This document shows positions 14,450-22,860 of a stretch of 36,578 bases of DNA, piece by piece; the stretch's first letter is position 1; each line of letters opens with the position of its first letter. The translations under genes and the position numbers were made by a program. This stretch comes from Vampirovibrio sp. (GTDB taxonomy: Bacteria > Cyanobacteriota > Vampirovibrionia > Vampirovibrionales > Vampirovibrionaceae). The notes beneath the pieces are model-generated. The model had not been told where the DNA came from, ran no database searches, and was given only the letters and a program-made list of their open reading frames with translations. The stretch lies in NCBI GenBank assembly GCA_021323475.1, contig JAJQJM010000010.1:1-36578 (forward strand), written 5' to 3'.

Positions 14450-16381
14450 CTAACGACGCCGCTTTTTACGGGCATACGCTTCCGGGTTGGCCATCAGCTC
14501 CTCCTGGGCCTGTGCTTCCCGCATGGCTTGCAAAGAAACCTGCGGCAACGACCGGAAAGAAATCAAGCCGGATTTCATATTATCGAACCGGGGCTGGCGA
14601 ATACCTAAAAATCTCGTCAATTCACTCGTCCGACTCGTATCCCAATCCCAGTTATACTGATTTACCTGCAACAGGTTGCGGGCTTCGGGCTTCAATTCAT
14701 TGAAAAAGCTTGATTCCCGCATAATGCCGTATAAAGTCCCTTTTTCCCGCTCCAGGTTCTGCTGAATCAGGGCGGGTGTCCGGGCAATCCGGGTATAGGC
14801 CAATTTATCACCCTGCAAATAAAACAGGGCCCGCTTGATATCAGGGTGCAGGGAATACAGCACGATGAGATCGCCTTTTTTGGCGATATGATTCAGTTGA
14901 CGGGCCAGGGATTCCGAGACGGGACGGTGCATAATCGGCAAATACAGCGCCTTGATAAACAGCAGCATCACAATGAATGTGCCCACCAGCGTTAGCGGCG
15001 TGGGAGACAGGCGACGCTCCGACTGCAACAGGAACAAGGCAAACCCGCCAATCAACAGAATAAACGGCCCCGGTATCAACCAGAATTTCCACAAAGGGAA
15101 GGCTTCCGGCAAATCAACCTGGTGCTTGCCGAACTGCAGGGACTCAATCACCGATTGCCCCGGCAAATGCCAGAACCCGGCCACATAATTACTGGGAATT
15201 ACCTGAAAAATCAGAACGGTGCCAATCACAGCGCCCAGCATCATCAGTCCGATGCAGACAATCAGCGAACCGTTGTAACTCGACGTCTTGGGGCTAGCCG
15301 CCGCTTCCATCACCTGACCGAAATAATAGCCGAGCAACACCGCAAGCGGCGGATAGAAGGCCAACATGCGGGTCGGCTCATGAAAGACGGATAGCGAACA
15401 GGTCAGCACCCCTGCCAGAAACCACAACAGCAGCCAAATAATCCAGGGTTGGGTATGCGTGGCCCCTCTGCGGATAATTAACCCTTCATCCAGCAGAATA
15501 GCCGGCAGGAACACAATATAAGGCAGCAAGTCCAGCGGTAAACGCTTCAGGTAAAACAGGAAATCGGCCTGCAACCCTTGCCAGGGGCCGGCTCCCACAA
15601 AGCGCGCCCAGGGATGACCCAGCAAATAATCATAAATAAACATGGGATTGCCGCTGTGGGTGGAAGCCCAAATCAACCAGGGCAAGGGCAGCAGGAACAA
15701 CGGCCCCAGCACCAGCCCCACATTTAAGCGCTGCAACAAATGAAAACTTTGGGTCAGCATCAGGTATATAAACGCCACCAGCAACAGCAAGCCAACCGTC
15801 AACGAGCCCTTGAGCAAAATCAAAATGCCCAATATGAACCCGAATACGCCGGAGAAGGTGTTCATTTCAATGGAAATCACCGTACGCCGACCGGCAAAGG
15901 AATGCCACTGCAAAAAGGTCCAGGCGAACGCAATGTACAGAGCGCTGGCCAGACTGTCGGCGGTGGACAATGACCCCAAATGGAAATAGCCCCACATGGT
16001 GCCCAGCACACCCGCCGCAAAAAATCCGGAAAACCGGCTTTTGGTCAGTTGCAAGGTCAGCAGGTAAGTAAATACCAGCCCCAGCACAGAGCAAATCACC
16101 GCCGGCAGACGGGCCGCCCATAAGCTAACGCCCATCAGCTTAAAGCAGATTTCCACAATCCAGGTCCAAAGCGGCGCGCGTACCAGGTAATCGTGACCGC
16201 TCAGGATGGGCATCCAGAAGCGCCCGGCCATCAGGCTTTCCTTGGCGGATTCGATGTGAAAGAACTCGCTATACGGATCAATCTCAAACACGCCTGCATT
16301 CAGGCCCAGCAACACGCCGATGGAAAGAATCACAACCAGTTCCGGCACAAACGATTTTATAAAACCCAACACTTTATCCAT
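14450..16381 (-). CDS. GT39/ArnT-like membrane glycosyltransferase
   Basis: 643 residues with about ten to twelve hydrophobic helices. The first periplasmic loop has the acidic patch FEIDPYSEFFHIESAKESLMAGRFWMP (read as short pieces: EIDPYSE, then AKESLMAGRF) and DYLVRAPLWTW, matching the pattern of dolichyl/undecaprenyl-phosphate-sugar protein or lipid glycosyltransferases (PMT_2, ArnT). Such enzymes take a sugar from a polyprenyl carrier and transfer it to lipid A or proteins on the periplasmic side. The C-terminal 150 residues form a soluble domain ending in a basic run (AYARKKRRR). It follows the recombinase gene on the same strand by 81 bases; linkage is uncertain. Acceptor is unknown. 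Confidence 0.85.
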   Translation of the reverse strand: MDKVLGFIKSFVPELVVILSIGVLLGLNAGVFEIDPYSEFFHIESAKESLMAGRFWMPILSGHDYLVRAPLWTWIVEICFKLMGVSLWAARLPAVICSVLGLVFTYLLTLQLTKSRFSGFFAAGVLGTMWGYFHLGSLSTADSLASALYIAFAWTFLQWHSFAGRRTVISIEMNTFSGVFGFILGILILLKGSLTVGLLLLVAFIYLMLTQSFHLLQRLNVGLVLGPLFLLPLPWLIWASTHSGNPMFIYDYLLGHPWARFVGAGPWQGLQADFLFYLKRLPLDLLPYIVFLPAILLDEGLIIRRGATHTQPWIIWLLLWFLAGVLTCSLSVFHEPTRMLAFYPPLAVLLGYYFGQVMEAAASPKTSSYNGSLIVCIGLMMLGAVIGTVLIFQVIPSNYVAGFWHLPGQSVIESLQFGKHQVDLPEAFPLWKFWLIPGPFILLIGGFALFLLQSERRLSPTPLTLVGTFIVMLLFIKALYLPIMHRPVSESLARQLNHIAKKGDLIVLYSLHPDIKRALFYLQGDKLAYTRIARTPALIQQNLEREKGTLYGIMRESSFFNELKPEARNLLQVNQYNWDWDTSRTSELTRFLGIRQPRFDNMKSGLISFRSLPQVSLQAMREAQAQEELMANPEAYARKKRRR

Positions 16382-16462
16382 TGGCCGCTACAACCCCGTT
16401 CTCAGGCAAAAAACTAATTCTTGACGCGATGATATGGAATATACGATCGCTCCACACACTCT

Positions 16463-17503
16463 TCATAATGCCGCACTTTCCCCGGCGTCGTCGAAACTCA
16501 TCGAGCCCGCGCCGGCCGCATGCGCACGGGGATGCGCTTGCAGATAAGCGCGCTTCAGACGTTCGGTACTAACGTGCGTGTAAATCTGAGTGCTGCGAAT
16601 GCTGACATGTCCCAGCAATTCCTGCACAATCCGCAAATCCACACCGTGATTCAACAGGTGCGTGGCAAAACTGTGACGAAACACGTGCGGGTGCAACGGT
16701 TTTTCCAGGCTGGCGGCCTCTCCGGCTTCCACCAGCAAACGACGAACGCTGCGCACATTTAAACGCTGTCCGTCGTAATTCAGGAACAATGGGCTTTCAT
16801 ACTGGGGCGCATCCGAACACAACCGACCCCACACCCGGCGATATGCCTGCAAGGCATCCAGGGCCCGCTGGCTGATAAACGCCATGCGCTCCCGGCCGCC
16901 TTTTCCTTTTACCAACAATTCGGCCTGCTCCCAGTTCACATGGCCCAAATCCAGCAGTACCAGCTCGCCCACCCGAATGCCGGAGGAAAACAGCACTTCG
17001 ATAATCGCCCGGTTGCGTAGTTTTAACGGCGAATCCGGCTCACGCTCCACCGCTTGCAGCAGCGTCTCAATTTCCGGCTGGGATAAAAACTCAGGCAGCC
17101 GTTTCAGCAGCTTGGGCCGATGAAACACAATCGGCAGGCTGTTTTCCTCAAAATAACGCTCTTTCATCAGGTATTTGAAATACGTTTTGAGCGATGAGGT
17201 TTTACGCGCCAGCGAGGTTTTGGACAGGCCCCGCCCGTTCAGGAAGGTAATATACGAAGACGGCAGCTCATGCAGCGGAAAAGCATCCCGCGCGAATGTC
17301 CGGGCTGACAGACGTTCACTGACAAACATGGGCAGCCATTGCAGAAAATCGGCCACATCCGTTTGATATGCCCGCTGGGTATGTGGCGATAAATTACGCG
17401 CCACATCCAGGTAATGCAAAAACGCCTCGGCCCCTTCCTCGAAGCGGTCGACTAACGTACTCTCTACTCCCTGTCCTGCTTCAATTTCTTCCATAATCTT
17501 CAT
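16463..17503 (-). CDS. xerC: Tyrosine recombinase XerC/XerD
   Basis: 346 residues, about 45 longer than typical XerC because of an N-terminal acidic extension and a C-terminal tail after HPRAHAAGAG. The SAM-like N-domain is seen in YLDVARNLSPHTQRAYQTDV. Catalytic residues are complete: R177 (SSGIRVGEL), K199 or K201 (VKGKGGRER), H273 and R276 (HPHVFRHSFATHL), H299 (LLGHVSI), Y308 (TQIYTHVS). XerC/D resolve chromosome dimers at dif. Whether this is the C or D type is not certain from sequence alone; the ending TERLKRAYLQAHPRA has features of both. The start is ambiguous: ATG 17503 and ATG 17494 both lack a good ribosome site. It is divergent from the PPIase gene. Confidence 0.9.
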   Translation of the reverse strand: MKIMEEIEAGQGVESTLVDRFEEGAEAFLHYLDVARNLSPHTQRAYQTDVADFLQWLPMFVSERLSARTFARDAFPLHELPSSYITFLNGRGLSKTSLARKTSSLKTYFKYLMKERYFEENSLPIVFHRPKLLKRLPEFLSQPEIETLLQAVEREPDSPLKLRNRAIIEVLFSSGIRVGELVLLDLGHVNWEQAELLVKGKGGRERMAFISQRALDALQAYRRVWGRLCSDAPQYESPLFLNYDGQRLNVRSVRRLLVEAGEAASLEKPLHPHVFRHSFATHLLNHGVDLRIVQELLGHVSIRSTQIYTHVSTERLKRAYLQAHPRAHAAGAGSMSFDDAGESAAL

Positions 17504-17520
17504 TATAGGGGATTTTTGTA

Positions 17521-17526
17521 TATAAT
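17521..17526 (+). promoter_or_regulatory. Putative -10 box before leader RNA and PPIase gene
   Basis: Exact TATAAT at 17521-17526; a poor -35 lies upstream. Start near 17533 gives a leader of almost 200 bases before ATG 17730. Just downstream, AATAGGGGTTATTGTTG resembles ATAGGGGATTTTTG (17506-17519), an imperfect repeat spanning the promoter. Confidence 0.35.
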
Positions 17527-17534
17527 AGGGGTTA

Positions 17535-17665
17535 TTGTTGAACGAGTGGGAAACCTGAAGCGTTCTGCAAACGGTTTTTCGGATACTACAACCCTACCAG
17601 TTCTTTAAAACGCTCTGTAAGGTTGGAACCCCCAATAATCCGGTCGGTTTATCAGCTCGTTAGTT
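17535..17665 (+). ncRNA. Candidate structured leader RNA or small RNA
   Basis: The 200-base stretch before the PPIase gene holds nested complementarity: AACGAG (17541-17546) with CTCGTT (17656-17661); next to it GGGAAACC with GGTTTATC (one mismatch); inside, AGCGTT with AACGCT; and CAACC with GGTTG. This gives a long closing helix with inner stems. No U-run follows, so it reads as a leader rather than a terminated RNA. It matches no riboswitch or 6S/SRP/RNase P signature I know. Confidence 0.35.
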
Positions 17666-17729
17666 AGAGAGTAAGCGGTAATCAGCCGAGATACCAGTTC
17701 AGTTGCATCAATTTCATAGGATCAATCGA

Positions 17730-18899
17730 ATGAAAAACGCGAAAGCATCCATTTTAGCCGGCATGCTGGCCTGCACCGTGTTCTTGTCCGCATGCTCCAA
17801 TCAGGGCGGATTAAGCGGCGGCAAAGTGGCTACCGTGAACGGCACCACCATCACCAAAGCGGAGTACGACAAGACTTACGGCGAATTCGAGAAAGCTTTC
17901 AATCTGGAAACAGCCCCGCCTCAGCAAAAAGATCAAATGGCCGACATGCTGAAGCAGATGACTTTGAACAAGCTGATTCTGCAAACCCTGATTTACAACG
18001 AAGCCTCCAAGGCCGGTATTCAGGTAACGGACGCTGATGTGACCAAGTACAAGCAGGAAAAAATCTTCAACAATCCCACGTTGAAAGAGCAGTTCAAAAC
18101 CTTCCTGGATAAAAACAAGATGAAGGAAGCAGACTTTGACGCCATGCTGCGGGATACCCTGCTGCTGAACAAGTTCATGGATGCCAAAGGCGGACAGGAA
18201 GTCAAAGTTTCCGACGCGGAAGTCAAAACCTTCTACGACAAGAATGTGGACCAGTTCAAAATTCCGGAGCGCATCCACGCCAGCCATATTCTGGTGAAAG
18301 CCATCGTTCCGGAGATGAAGCAGGAAATTCGGGCCAAGAATCCCAAGATTACCGATACCGAACTGGATAAGGAAATCAACACGGAAAAACAACAACTGAA
18401 AGTCAAAGCCGATAAGCTGTACGCCGAAGTGAAAGCCAACCCCAACAAGTTTTCGGAACTGGCCCAGAAAAATTCCGAAGACCCGACCTCCGCTAAAAAC
18501 GGCGGCGATTTAGGCGAGATTCCGGAAAGCAATATTGACCCCACCTTCTGGGCGGCGGCCGAAAAAACCCCGGACGGCAAGATTTATCCGGGCGTGGTGG
18601 CTACCCAGTTTGGATACCACATCATCAAGGTAACCGACCGCAAGCCGCCTCATCAGCAAACCTTCGATGAAGCCAAGGAAATGATCCGGGAGCATATGTC
18701 CCAGGAGAAAAAACAGGCGTTCCTGGCAAAATGGGCCGAACAACAAAAAGCGGTCGCCAAAATTGACATTGAACCCGCATACCAGCCCAAAACCCCTGCA
18801 GCGGAAATGGGCGGCCAGGCCGGTGGCATGCCTCAGGCGGCTCAACCGATTCAACAGCCGGTGGCAACCAATCAACCCGCGGCCCAAGGCAAGCACTAG
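17730..18899 (+). CDS. Parvulin-type peptidyl-prolyl isomerase lipoprotein (PrsA/SurA-like)
   Basis: 389 residues from ATG 17730, with AGGA 8-9 bases upstream; an in-frame upstream ATG (17703) would spoil the signal peptide. Lipoprotein signal with lipobox LSAC (Cys22). The next 160 residues form a SurA-N-like helical chaperone region (VNGTTITKAEYDKTYGEF, then LNKLILQTLIYNEASKAGI). The rotamase domain runs from about 187 (ERIHASHILVKAI) to about 305 (GVVATQFGYHIIKVTDRKPP), with an acidic-basic insert inside. The C-terminal 50 residues are Pro/Gln-rich. It would fold exported proteins at the membrane. First gene of a packed operon with rfaE2 (3-base gap) and rqcH. A long leader precedes it. 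Confidence 0.92.
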   Translation: MKNAKASILAGMLACTVFLSACSNQGGLSGGKVATVNGTTITKAEYDKTYGEFEKAFNLETAPPQQKDQMADMLKQMTLNKLILQTLIYNEASKAGIQVTDADVTKYKQEKIFNNPTLKEQFKTFLDKNKMKEADFDAMLRDTLLLNKFMDAKGGQEVKVSDAEVKTFYDKNVDQFKIPERIHASHILVKAIVPEMKQEIRAKNPKITDTELDKEINTEKQQLKVKADKLYAEVKANPNKFSELAQKNSEDPTSAKNGGDLGEIPESNIDPTFWAAAEKTPDGKIYPGVVATQFGYHIIKVTDRKPPHQQTFDEAKEMIREHMSQEKKQAFLAKWAEQQKAVAKIDIEPAYQPKTPAAEMGGQAGGMPQAAQPIQQPVATNQPAAQGKH

Positions 18900-18902
18900 G
18901 TC

Positions 18903-19406
18903 ATGGGCGAGGTTCTTACCAAGGAGCAATTACTGGACAGACTGGCCCCCATGCGGGGCCAGTCTTCTATCGTCACCACCAACGGGTGCTTCGATATCCT
19001 GCATGTGGGCCATTTGCGCTATTTGCAAGGTTGCAAGCGCATGGGCGACGTGCTGGTGGTGATGGTGAATTCGGATGCCTCGGTGCGACGGCTGAAAGGC
19101 CCGAAGCGGCCTGTCGTGAATGAGAGCGATCGGGCGGAGCTGGTGGCCGGGCTGGGCTGTGTGGACTTCGTGGTGCTGTTTGAAGAAGACACGCCGGAAC
19201 CGCTGCTGGAAATTATTAAACCGGACTTCCACGCCAAAGGCGCGCAGTATAACGAGGACAATCTGCCGGAAATGGCTACGTTACGCAAAATCGGCGCCAA
19301 GGTGTGCTTTGTACCCATGGTGGAAAACCGCTCCACCACCTCTATTATCGATAGCATTCAACAGTCACTCTGCCAACCCGGTGAGCTGTCCAACAGCGGC
19401 AAATAG
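18903..19406 (+). CDS. rfaE2: D-glycero-beta-D-manno-heptose 1-phosphate adenylyltransferase
   Basis: 167 residues. TTNGCFDILHVGHLRYL (25-41) is the nucleotidyltransferase HxGH site of the RfaE domain 2/HldE C-terminal family; VMVNSDASVRRLKGPKRPV and FVPMVENRSTTSIID contain the ATP-contact and ISTT-like motifs. It activates heptose-1-phosphate to ADP-heptose for the LPS inner core. The kinase half (HldE N-terminal domain) is absent here and would be encoded elsewhere. Heptose synthesis implies an LPS outer membrane. Placed between the PPIase and rqcH genes with 3- and 2-base gaps, so coupled translation is expected. Confidence 0.93.
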   Translation: MGEVLTKEQLLDRLAPMRGQSSIVTTNGCFDILHVGHLRYLQGCKRMGDVLVVMVNSDASVRRLKGPKRPVVNESDRAELVAGLGCVDFVVLFEEDTPEPLLEIIKPDFHAKGAQYNEDNLPEMATLRKIGAKVCFVPMVENRSTTSIIDSIQQSLCQPGELSNSGK

Positions 19407-19408
19407 TC

Positions 19409-21178
19409 ATGCAGCAACTGGATGCGGTAACGCTTAAAGCCCTGGCCACAGAATTGCAATCGCTGCTGGATAACGCCAAAGTCAGCAAGGTCCAGCACCC
19501 CAGCGCGCACGAGTTTTTGATCACCTTTTGGGGCGGCGCCTCCCGCCCGGATAATTTGAATTTATTATATATTCAACTGAATCCGGAAGCGCCATTTTGC
19601 GTTCTCACGCAACCCAAGCAGCGACAGGAAACTGCTCTGCACACCTTTGATAAACCGACTGCGCTGTGCATGCTGTTGCGCAAGCATTTAAACGGGGCCA
19701 GCCTGCAAGCGGTACGCACCTTGCCGGGTGAGCGGGTGCTGGATTTAATCTTCGAAAATTTCAACGAACTGGGCAACCGGGTACGGCTGGTGCTTTCCCT
19801 GGAATTGATGGGCAAGCACAGCAACATGATTTTTTACGACGAGGTGCAGGGCACCATTCTGGCGGTTGCGCATGGGGTCAGTGAAATCATGAGCAGCCAC
19901 CGGGAACTGGCGGCGGGCTTACCTTACGCGCCACCCCCCAAACCGGCGGGCAAACGATTGCTATCCCAAATAACCGGCGACGAATTTGTGGCACTTTGGC
20001 AGCAAAAACCGCCGAGTGATTCGATGAGTCATTTCCTGAACGCCAATCTGGCCGGGTTCGGGCAGAAAATGCTTGAAGATGTGCTGAGGCAAACGCAGGT
20101 GCCCAAGACCGTCTATCAGCAATTAAACCGCCTGGAAAGCGGAGAAGAGTTGCATCCTGCGCTCAGTAAAGACGGGCAACGATTCACGCTGGCTGAACCC
20201 GCACAGGCGGAGCAATGGCAGCCTTTTGACAATGTGAACGGCATGGTGTCCGGTTATTTCATCGGGCATTTGCGGGATACCCGCATGAAACGCCGCGCCC
20301 AGCAATTAACCCTGCTGCTGGAGCAACAGGAAAAAAAGCTGAAACGCCGGGAAAAGGAATTGGTGCCCATTTCCGATTCCGAGATTGAAGCGCTGCAGGC
20401 CACGGGCGATCGATTGCTGGCCGCCTTCAGCGCGCGGGAAGTGCCGGAATCCGTTCCCGCCGGTAAAGGCAGCATCACCGTTACGCGATACGAAGACGGG
20501 GAGCCGTGGGTGATTGAGATTGACCCCACCTGCAACTGGATTGAAAACGCCCAGATTTATTACCGTCGCGCCAAAAAAGCCAAGGCCCGCAAGGATGCCT
20601 ACCAACAGATGGCCGATTCCATCAATGCCGAGAAAAGCTATATATCGGATTTAAACGTCCTGGTGAGTCAGGCGGAAACCCTGGCGGAACTGGACACCAT
20701 TGAAACCGATATGGCCGAAGCCGGTTATGCGAAAAAATCAGGGAAAGCATCCTCAACCGGAAGCGGTAAGAAAAAGGCGGATGATCTTAGAGGGGTGATG
20801 TCCCTGCGTTCATCCGACGGGCTGGAAATTCTGCTGGGCAAAAGCGGCCAGGGAAATGACGCGATTGTAGGCAAACTCTCCCGGTCCGATGATGTGTGGC
20901 TGCATGTGCATTTAATGCCCGGCTCGCATGTGCTGGTGCGCAGCAGCAAGGAAGAGATCCCCGATCAAACCTTACTGGAGGCCGCTACGCTTGCGGCCTA
21001 TTACAGTTCCGCCCGAAACAGCCTGAATGTGCCGGTGATTTACACCCAAAGCAAGCACGTGCGCAAAATCCCGCAATCGTACCCTGGGCACGTGAATTAC
21101 AAACAGGAAAAGACGGTGTTCATCACCCCGGATCCGAAACTCTTGGAAAGCCTGCTACAACGCGCCTCCCACGGCTAG
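19409..21178 (+). CDS. rqcH: RqcH/NFACT family ribosome quality-control factor
   Basis: 589 residues. NFACT-N domain (1 to about 200) with LSLELMGKHSNMIFYDE and MSSHRELAAGLPYAPP, a helix-hairpin-helix/coiled-coil middle (residues 290-330 and 370-400, LLEQQEKKLKRREKEL), and a C-terminal NFACT-R domain with SDDVWLHVHLMPGSHVLVRSS. RqcH binds obstructed 50S subunits and recruits tRNA-Ala to add alanine tails marking aborted chains for proteolysis. The conserved Asp-Arg of the tRNA site appears as Glu108-Arg109 (PGERVLDLIF), a conservative change. A Lys-rich, Ser/Gly linker (near 440) precedes NFACT-R. It starts 2 bases after rfaE2. Confidence 0.92.
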   Translation: MQQLDAVTLKALATELQSLLDNAKVSKVQHPSAHEFLITFWGGASRPDNLNLLYIQLNPEAPFCVLTQPKQRQETALHTFDKPTALCMLLRKHLNGASLQAVRTLPGERVLDLIFENFNELGNRVRLVLSLELMGKHSNMIFYDEVQGTILAVAHGVSEIMSSHRELAAGLPYAPPPKPAGKRLLSQITGDEFVALWQQKPPSDSMSHFLNANLAGFGQKMLEDVLRQTQVPKTVYQQLNRLESGEELHPALSKDGQRFTLAEPAQAEQWQPFDNVNGMVSGYFIGHLRDTRMKRRAQQLTLLLEQQEKKLKRREKELVPISDSEIEALQATGDRLLAAFSAREVPESVPAGKGSITVTRYEDGEPWVIEIDPTCNWIENAQIYYRRAKKAKARKDAYQQMADSINAEKSYISDLNVLVSQAETLAELDTIETDMAEAGYAKKSGKASSTGSGKKKADDLRGVMSLRSSDGLEILLGKSGQGNDAIVGKLSRSDDVWLHVHLMPGSHVLVRSSKEEIPDQTLLEAATLAAYYSSARNSLNVPVIYTQSKHVRKIPQSYPGHVNYKQEKTVFITPDPKLLESLLQRASHG

Positions 21179-21209
21179 AAGTTATTCCGAAATCGGTTAT
21201 CTTGTAAGG

Positions 21210-21215
21210 TATAAT
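21210..21215 (+). promoter_or_regulatory. pepA: Putative -10 box of pepA
   Basis: Exact TATAAT at 21210-21215, 49 bases before ATG 21259; the -35 region (TTCCGA at 21185) is poor and 19 bases off. The predicted start falls at about 21222, the first base of a hairpin. Confidence 0.45.
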
Positions 21216-21220
21216 GGCTG

Positions 21221-21242
21221 ACAGAACCCCATATTGTTCTGT
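21221..21242 (+). promoter_or_regulatory. 5'-terminal stem-loop in pepA leader
   Basis: ACAGAAC (21221-21227) and GTTCTGT (21236-21242) form a perfect 7-bp stem around CCCATATT, located just after the predicted transcription start and before the ribosome site AGAGGGAGG. Such 5'-end stems can stabilise mRNA; the role here is inferred. Confidence 0.4.
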
Positions 21243-21258
21243 TTAGAGGGAGGCTGGT

Positions 21259-22794
21259 ATGCAGGTTCAGGCAGTTCAAGGCGATATCGCCCAGTTTCAG
21301 GCGGACGCCATTATCGTAAATCTGTTTGAGGGAGTGACGTCTCCCGGCGGCGGTACCGGAGCGGTGGATAAAGCGCTCGGCGGGCTTGTGAGCCAGGAAA
21401 TTCAGGCCAACCCGAAAGCGTTTAAAGGCAAGCTCGGCGAGACTTTAATTCTGCCGACCTACGGTAAAATTCCGGCCCGTTATGTCATCATCGTGGGCCT
21501 GGGCAAATCGGACGAGATGAAAGCGTTCCAGTTACGACGCGCGTCTGCGGCGGCCATTCGTGCCTGCCAGAAGCTGAAGATTAAAACTGCCGGCACATTA
21601 CTGCATGGCGCAAGCATTGGTGGCTACGATGTTTCCGCGGCGGCCCGCTTGCTGACGGAAGGCGCATTGATGGGCAATTACCGGTTTACCAAGCGCAAAG
21701 GCGCAAAAACCGGCGAGGAAAATGGTGAGAGTGCCTCCACGGCTAAAGATGAGTTCGAAACCCTGGCCATTGTGGAACACGGCGGCGATAAGCTGGCCGC
21801 TATTAAAGAAAACATCACCTTGGCCCGCGTGATTGCCGAAAGCACCAATCTGGCGCGGGATTGGGTGAATGACAGCCCCAACTACGTAACGCCCACTTTC
21901 CTGAAGGAACAGGCCGAACAAATCCCCGGCCTGACCTGCAAGGTGCTGGATTTTGCACAAATCAAGCAACTGGGCATGGGAGCGTTCAGCCTGGTAGCCC
22001 AAGGTAGCGAGCAACCACCGTACCTGATCCATTTAACGTACAAACCGGACGGCAAGGCCAAAAAGAAAATTGCGCTGGTCGGCAAAGGCATCACCTTCGA
22101 TAGCGGCGGATTATCGCTGAAACCGGCCGCTTCCATGGAACTGATGAAAATGGACATGGCGGGCGCCGCCGCTGTGATTGCCACTATGAAAGCCATTGCG
22201 GAACTGAAAAACCTGCCCCTTGAAGTACACGGTTTTGTGCCCACCTGCGAGAACATGCCCAGCGGCTGTTCCAGTAAGCCGGGCGATGTGGTGACGGCCA
22301 TGAACGGCAAGACCATTGAGGTGAACAATACCGATGCGGAAGGCCGGTTGATTTTGTGTGACGCCATTACTTACGCCCAGAAGGAGGTTAATCCGGATGA
22401 AATGCTGGATTTAGCCACATTGACCGGTGCCTGCGTGGTGGCATTAGGCAAGGCCGCTGCCGGCATTATGGGCACCAATGATGAATTAATTGACCAGGTG
22501 CGCAAGGCCGGTGACAGCGCGGGAGAAAAACTGTGGCCCTTGCCCTTGTACGATGAGTACAAACCCTTCCTGAAAAGCGATGTGGCGGATATCATCAACT
22601 CCGGCGCGAAGGGAGAGGCAGGTTCATCCGCAGGCGGCATGTTCCTGAAGGAATTCGTGGATAAAAACCGGGCCTGGGCGCACCTGGATATTGCAGGCCC
22701 CGCCTGGATTACCGCGGATGTCCCCGAAGTTCCCAAAGGCGGCAGCGGGTTCGGTGTAAGAACCCTGCTGTACTACCTGTACAATCTGGCTTAA
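21259..22794 (+). CDS. pepA: Leucyl aminopeptidase (M17)
   Basis: 511 residues, usual length. An N-terminal macro-like domain (1 to about 180) with an acidic insert (GAKTGEENGESASTAKDE) precedes the catalytic domain. Metal and active-site residues are present: K276 and D281 (VGKGITFDSGG), K288, D299 (MKMDMAGAAA), and D359/E361/R363 in NTDAEGRL. A hexameric dizinc peptidase removing N-terminal residues in peptide turnover, in the cytosol; some homologues also bind DNA in Xer recombination (PepA), which may be relevant given a Xer-type gene 4 kb away, though that is inference. Good ribosome site AGAGGGAGG and own promoter. Ends before a 13-bp hairpin. Confidence 0.95.
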   Translation: MQVQAVQGDIAQFQADAIIVNLFEGVTSPGGGTGAVDKALGGLVSQEIQANPKAFKGKLGETLILPTYGKIPARYVIIVGLGKSDEMKAFQLRRASAAAIRACQKLKIKTAGTLLHGASIGGYDVSAAARLLTEGALMGNYRFTKRKGAKTGEENGESASTAKDEFETLAIVEHGGDKLAAIKENITLARVIAESTNLARDWVNDSPNYVTPTFLKEQAEQIPGLTCKVLDFAQIKQLGMGAFSLVAQGSEQPPYLIHLTYKPDGKAKKKIALVGKGITFDSGGLSLKPAASMELMKMDMAGAAAVIATMKAIAELKNLPLEVHGFVPTCENMPSGCSSKPGDVVTAMNGKTIEVNNTDAEGRLILCDAITYAQKEVNPDEMLDLATLTGACVVALGKAAAGIMGTNDELIDQVRKAGDSAGEKLWPLPLYDEYKPFLKSDVADIINSGAKGEAGSSAGGMFLKEFVDKNRAWAHLDIAGPAWITADVPEVPKGGSGFGVRTLLYYLYNLA

Positions 22795-22826
22795 TTGCAA
22801 ATAAATTATTCCATATAACCGGTTTA

Positions 22827-22860
22827 AATATGGCTTCCGTTACAGAGCGGAAGCCATATT
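22827..22860. terminator. 13-bp hairpin at pepA/methyltransferase junction
   Basis: AATATGGCTTCCG (22827-22839) and CGGAAGCCATATT (22848-22860) pair perfectly around TTACAGAG. The minus gene's stop codon and its last residues (MASAL) are encoded within it. No U-run follows on either strand, so it may stop convergent transcripts weakly or act as an mRNA 3' barrier. Confidence 0.5.

Noticed and set aside
17600-17640. T-box riboswitch (TTGGAACC resembling the T-box core)
   Set aside because: No specifier loop, no terminator/antiterminator pair, and the downstream genes are not tRNA synthetases or amino acid genes.
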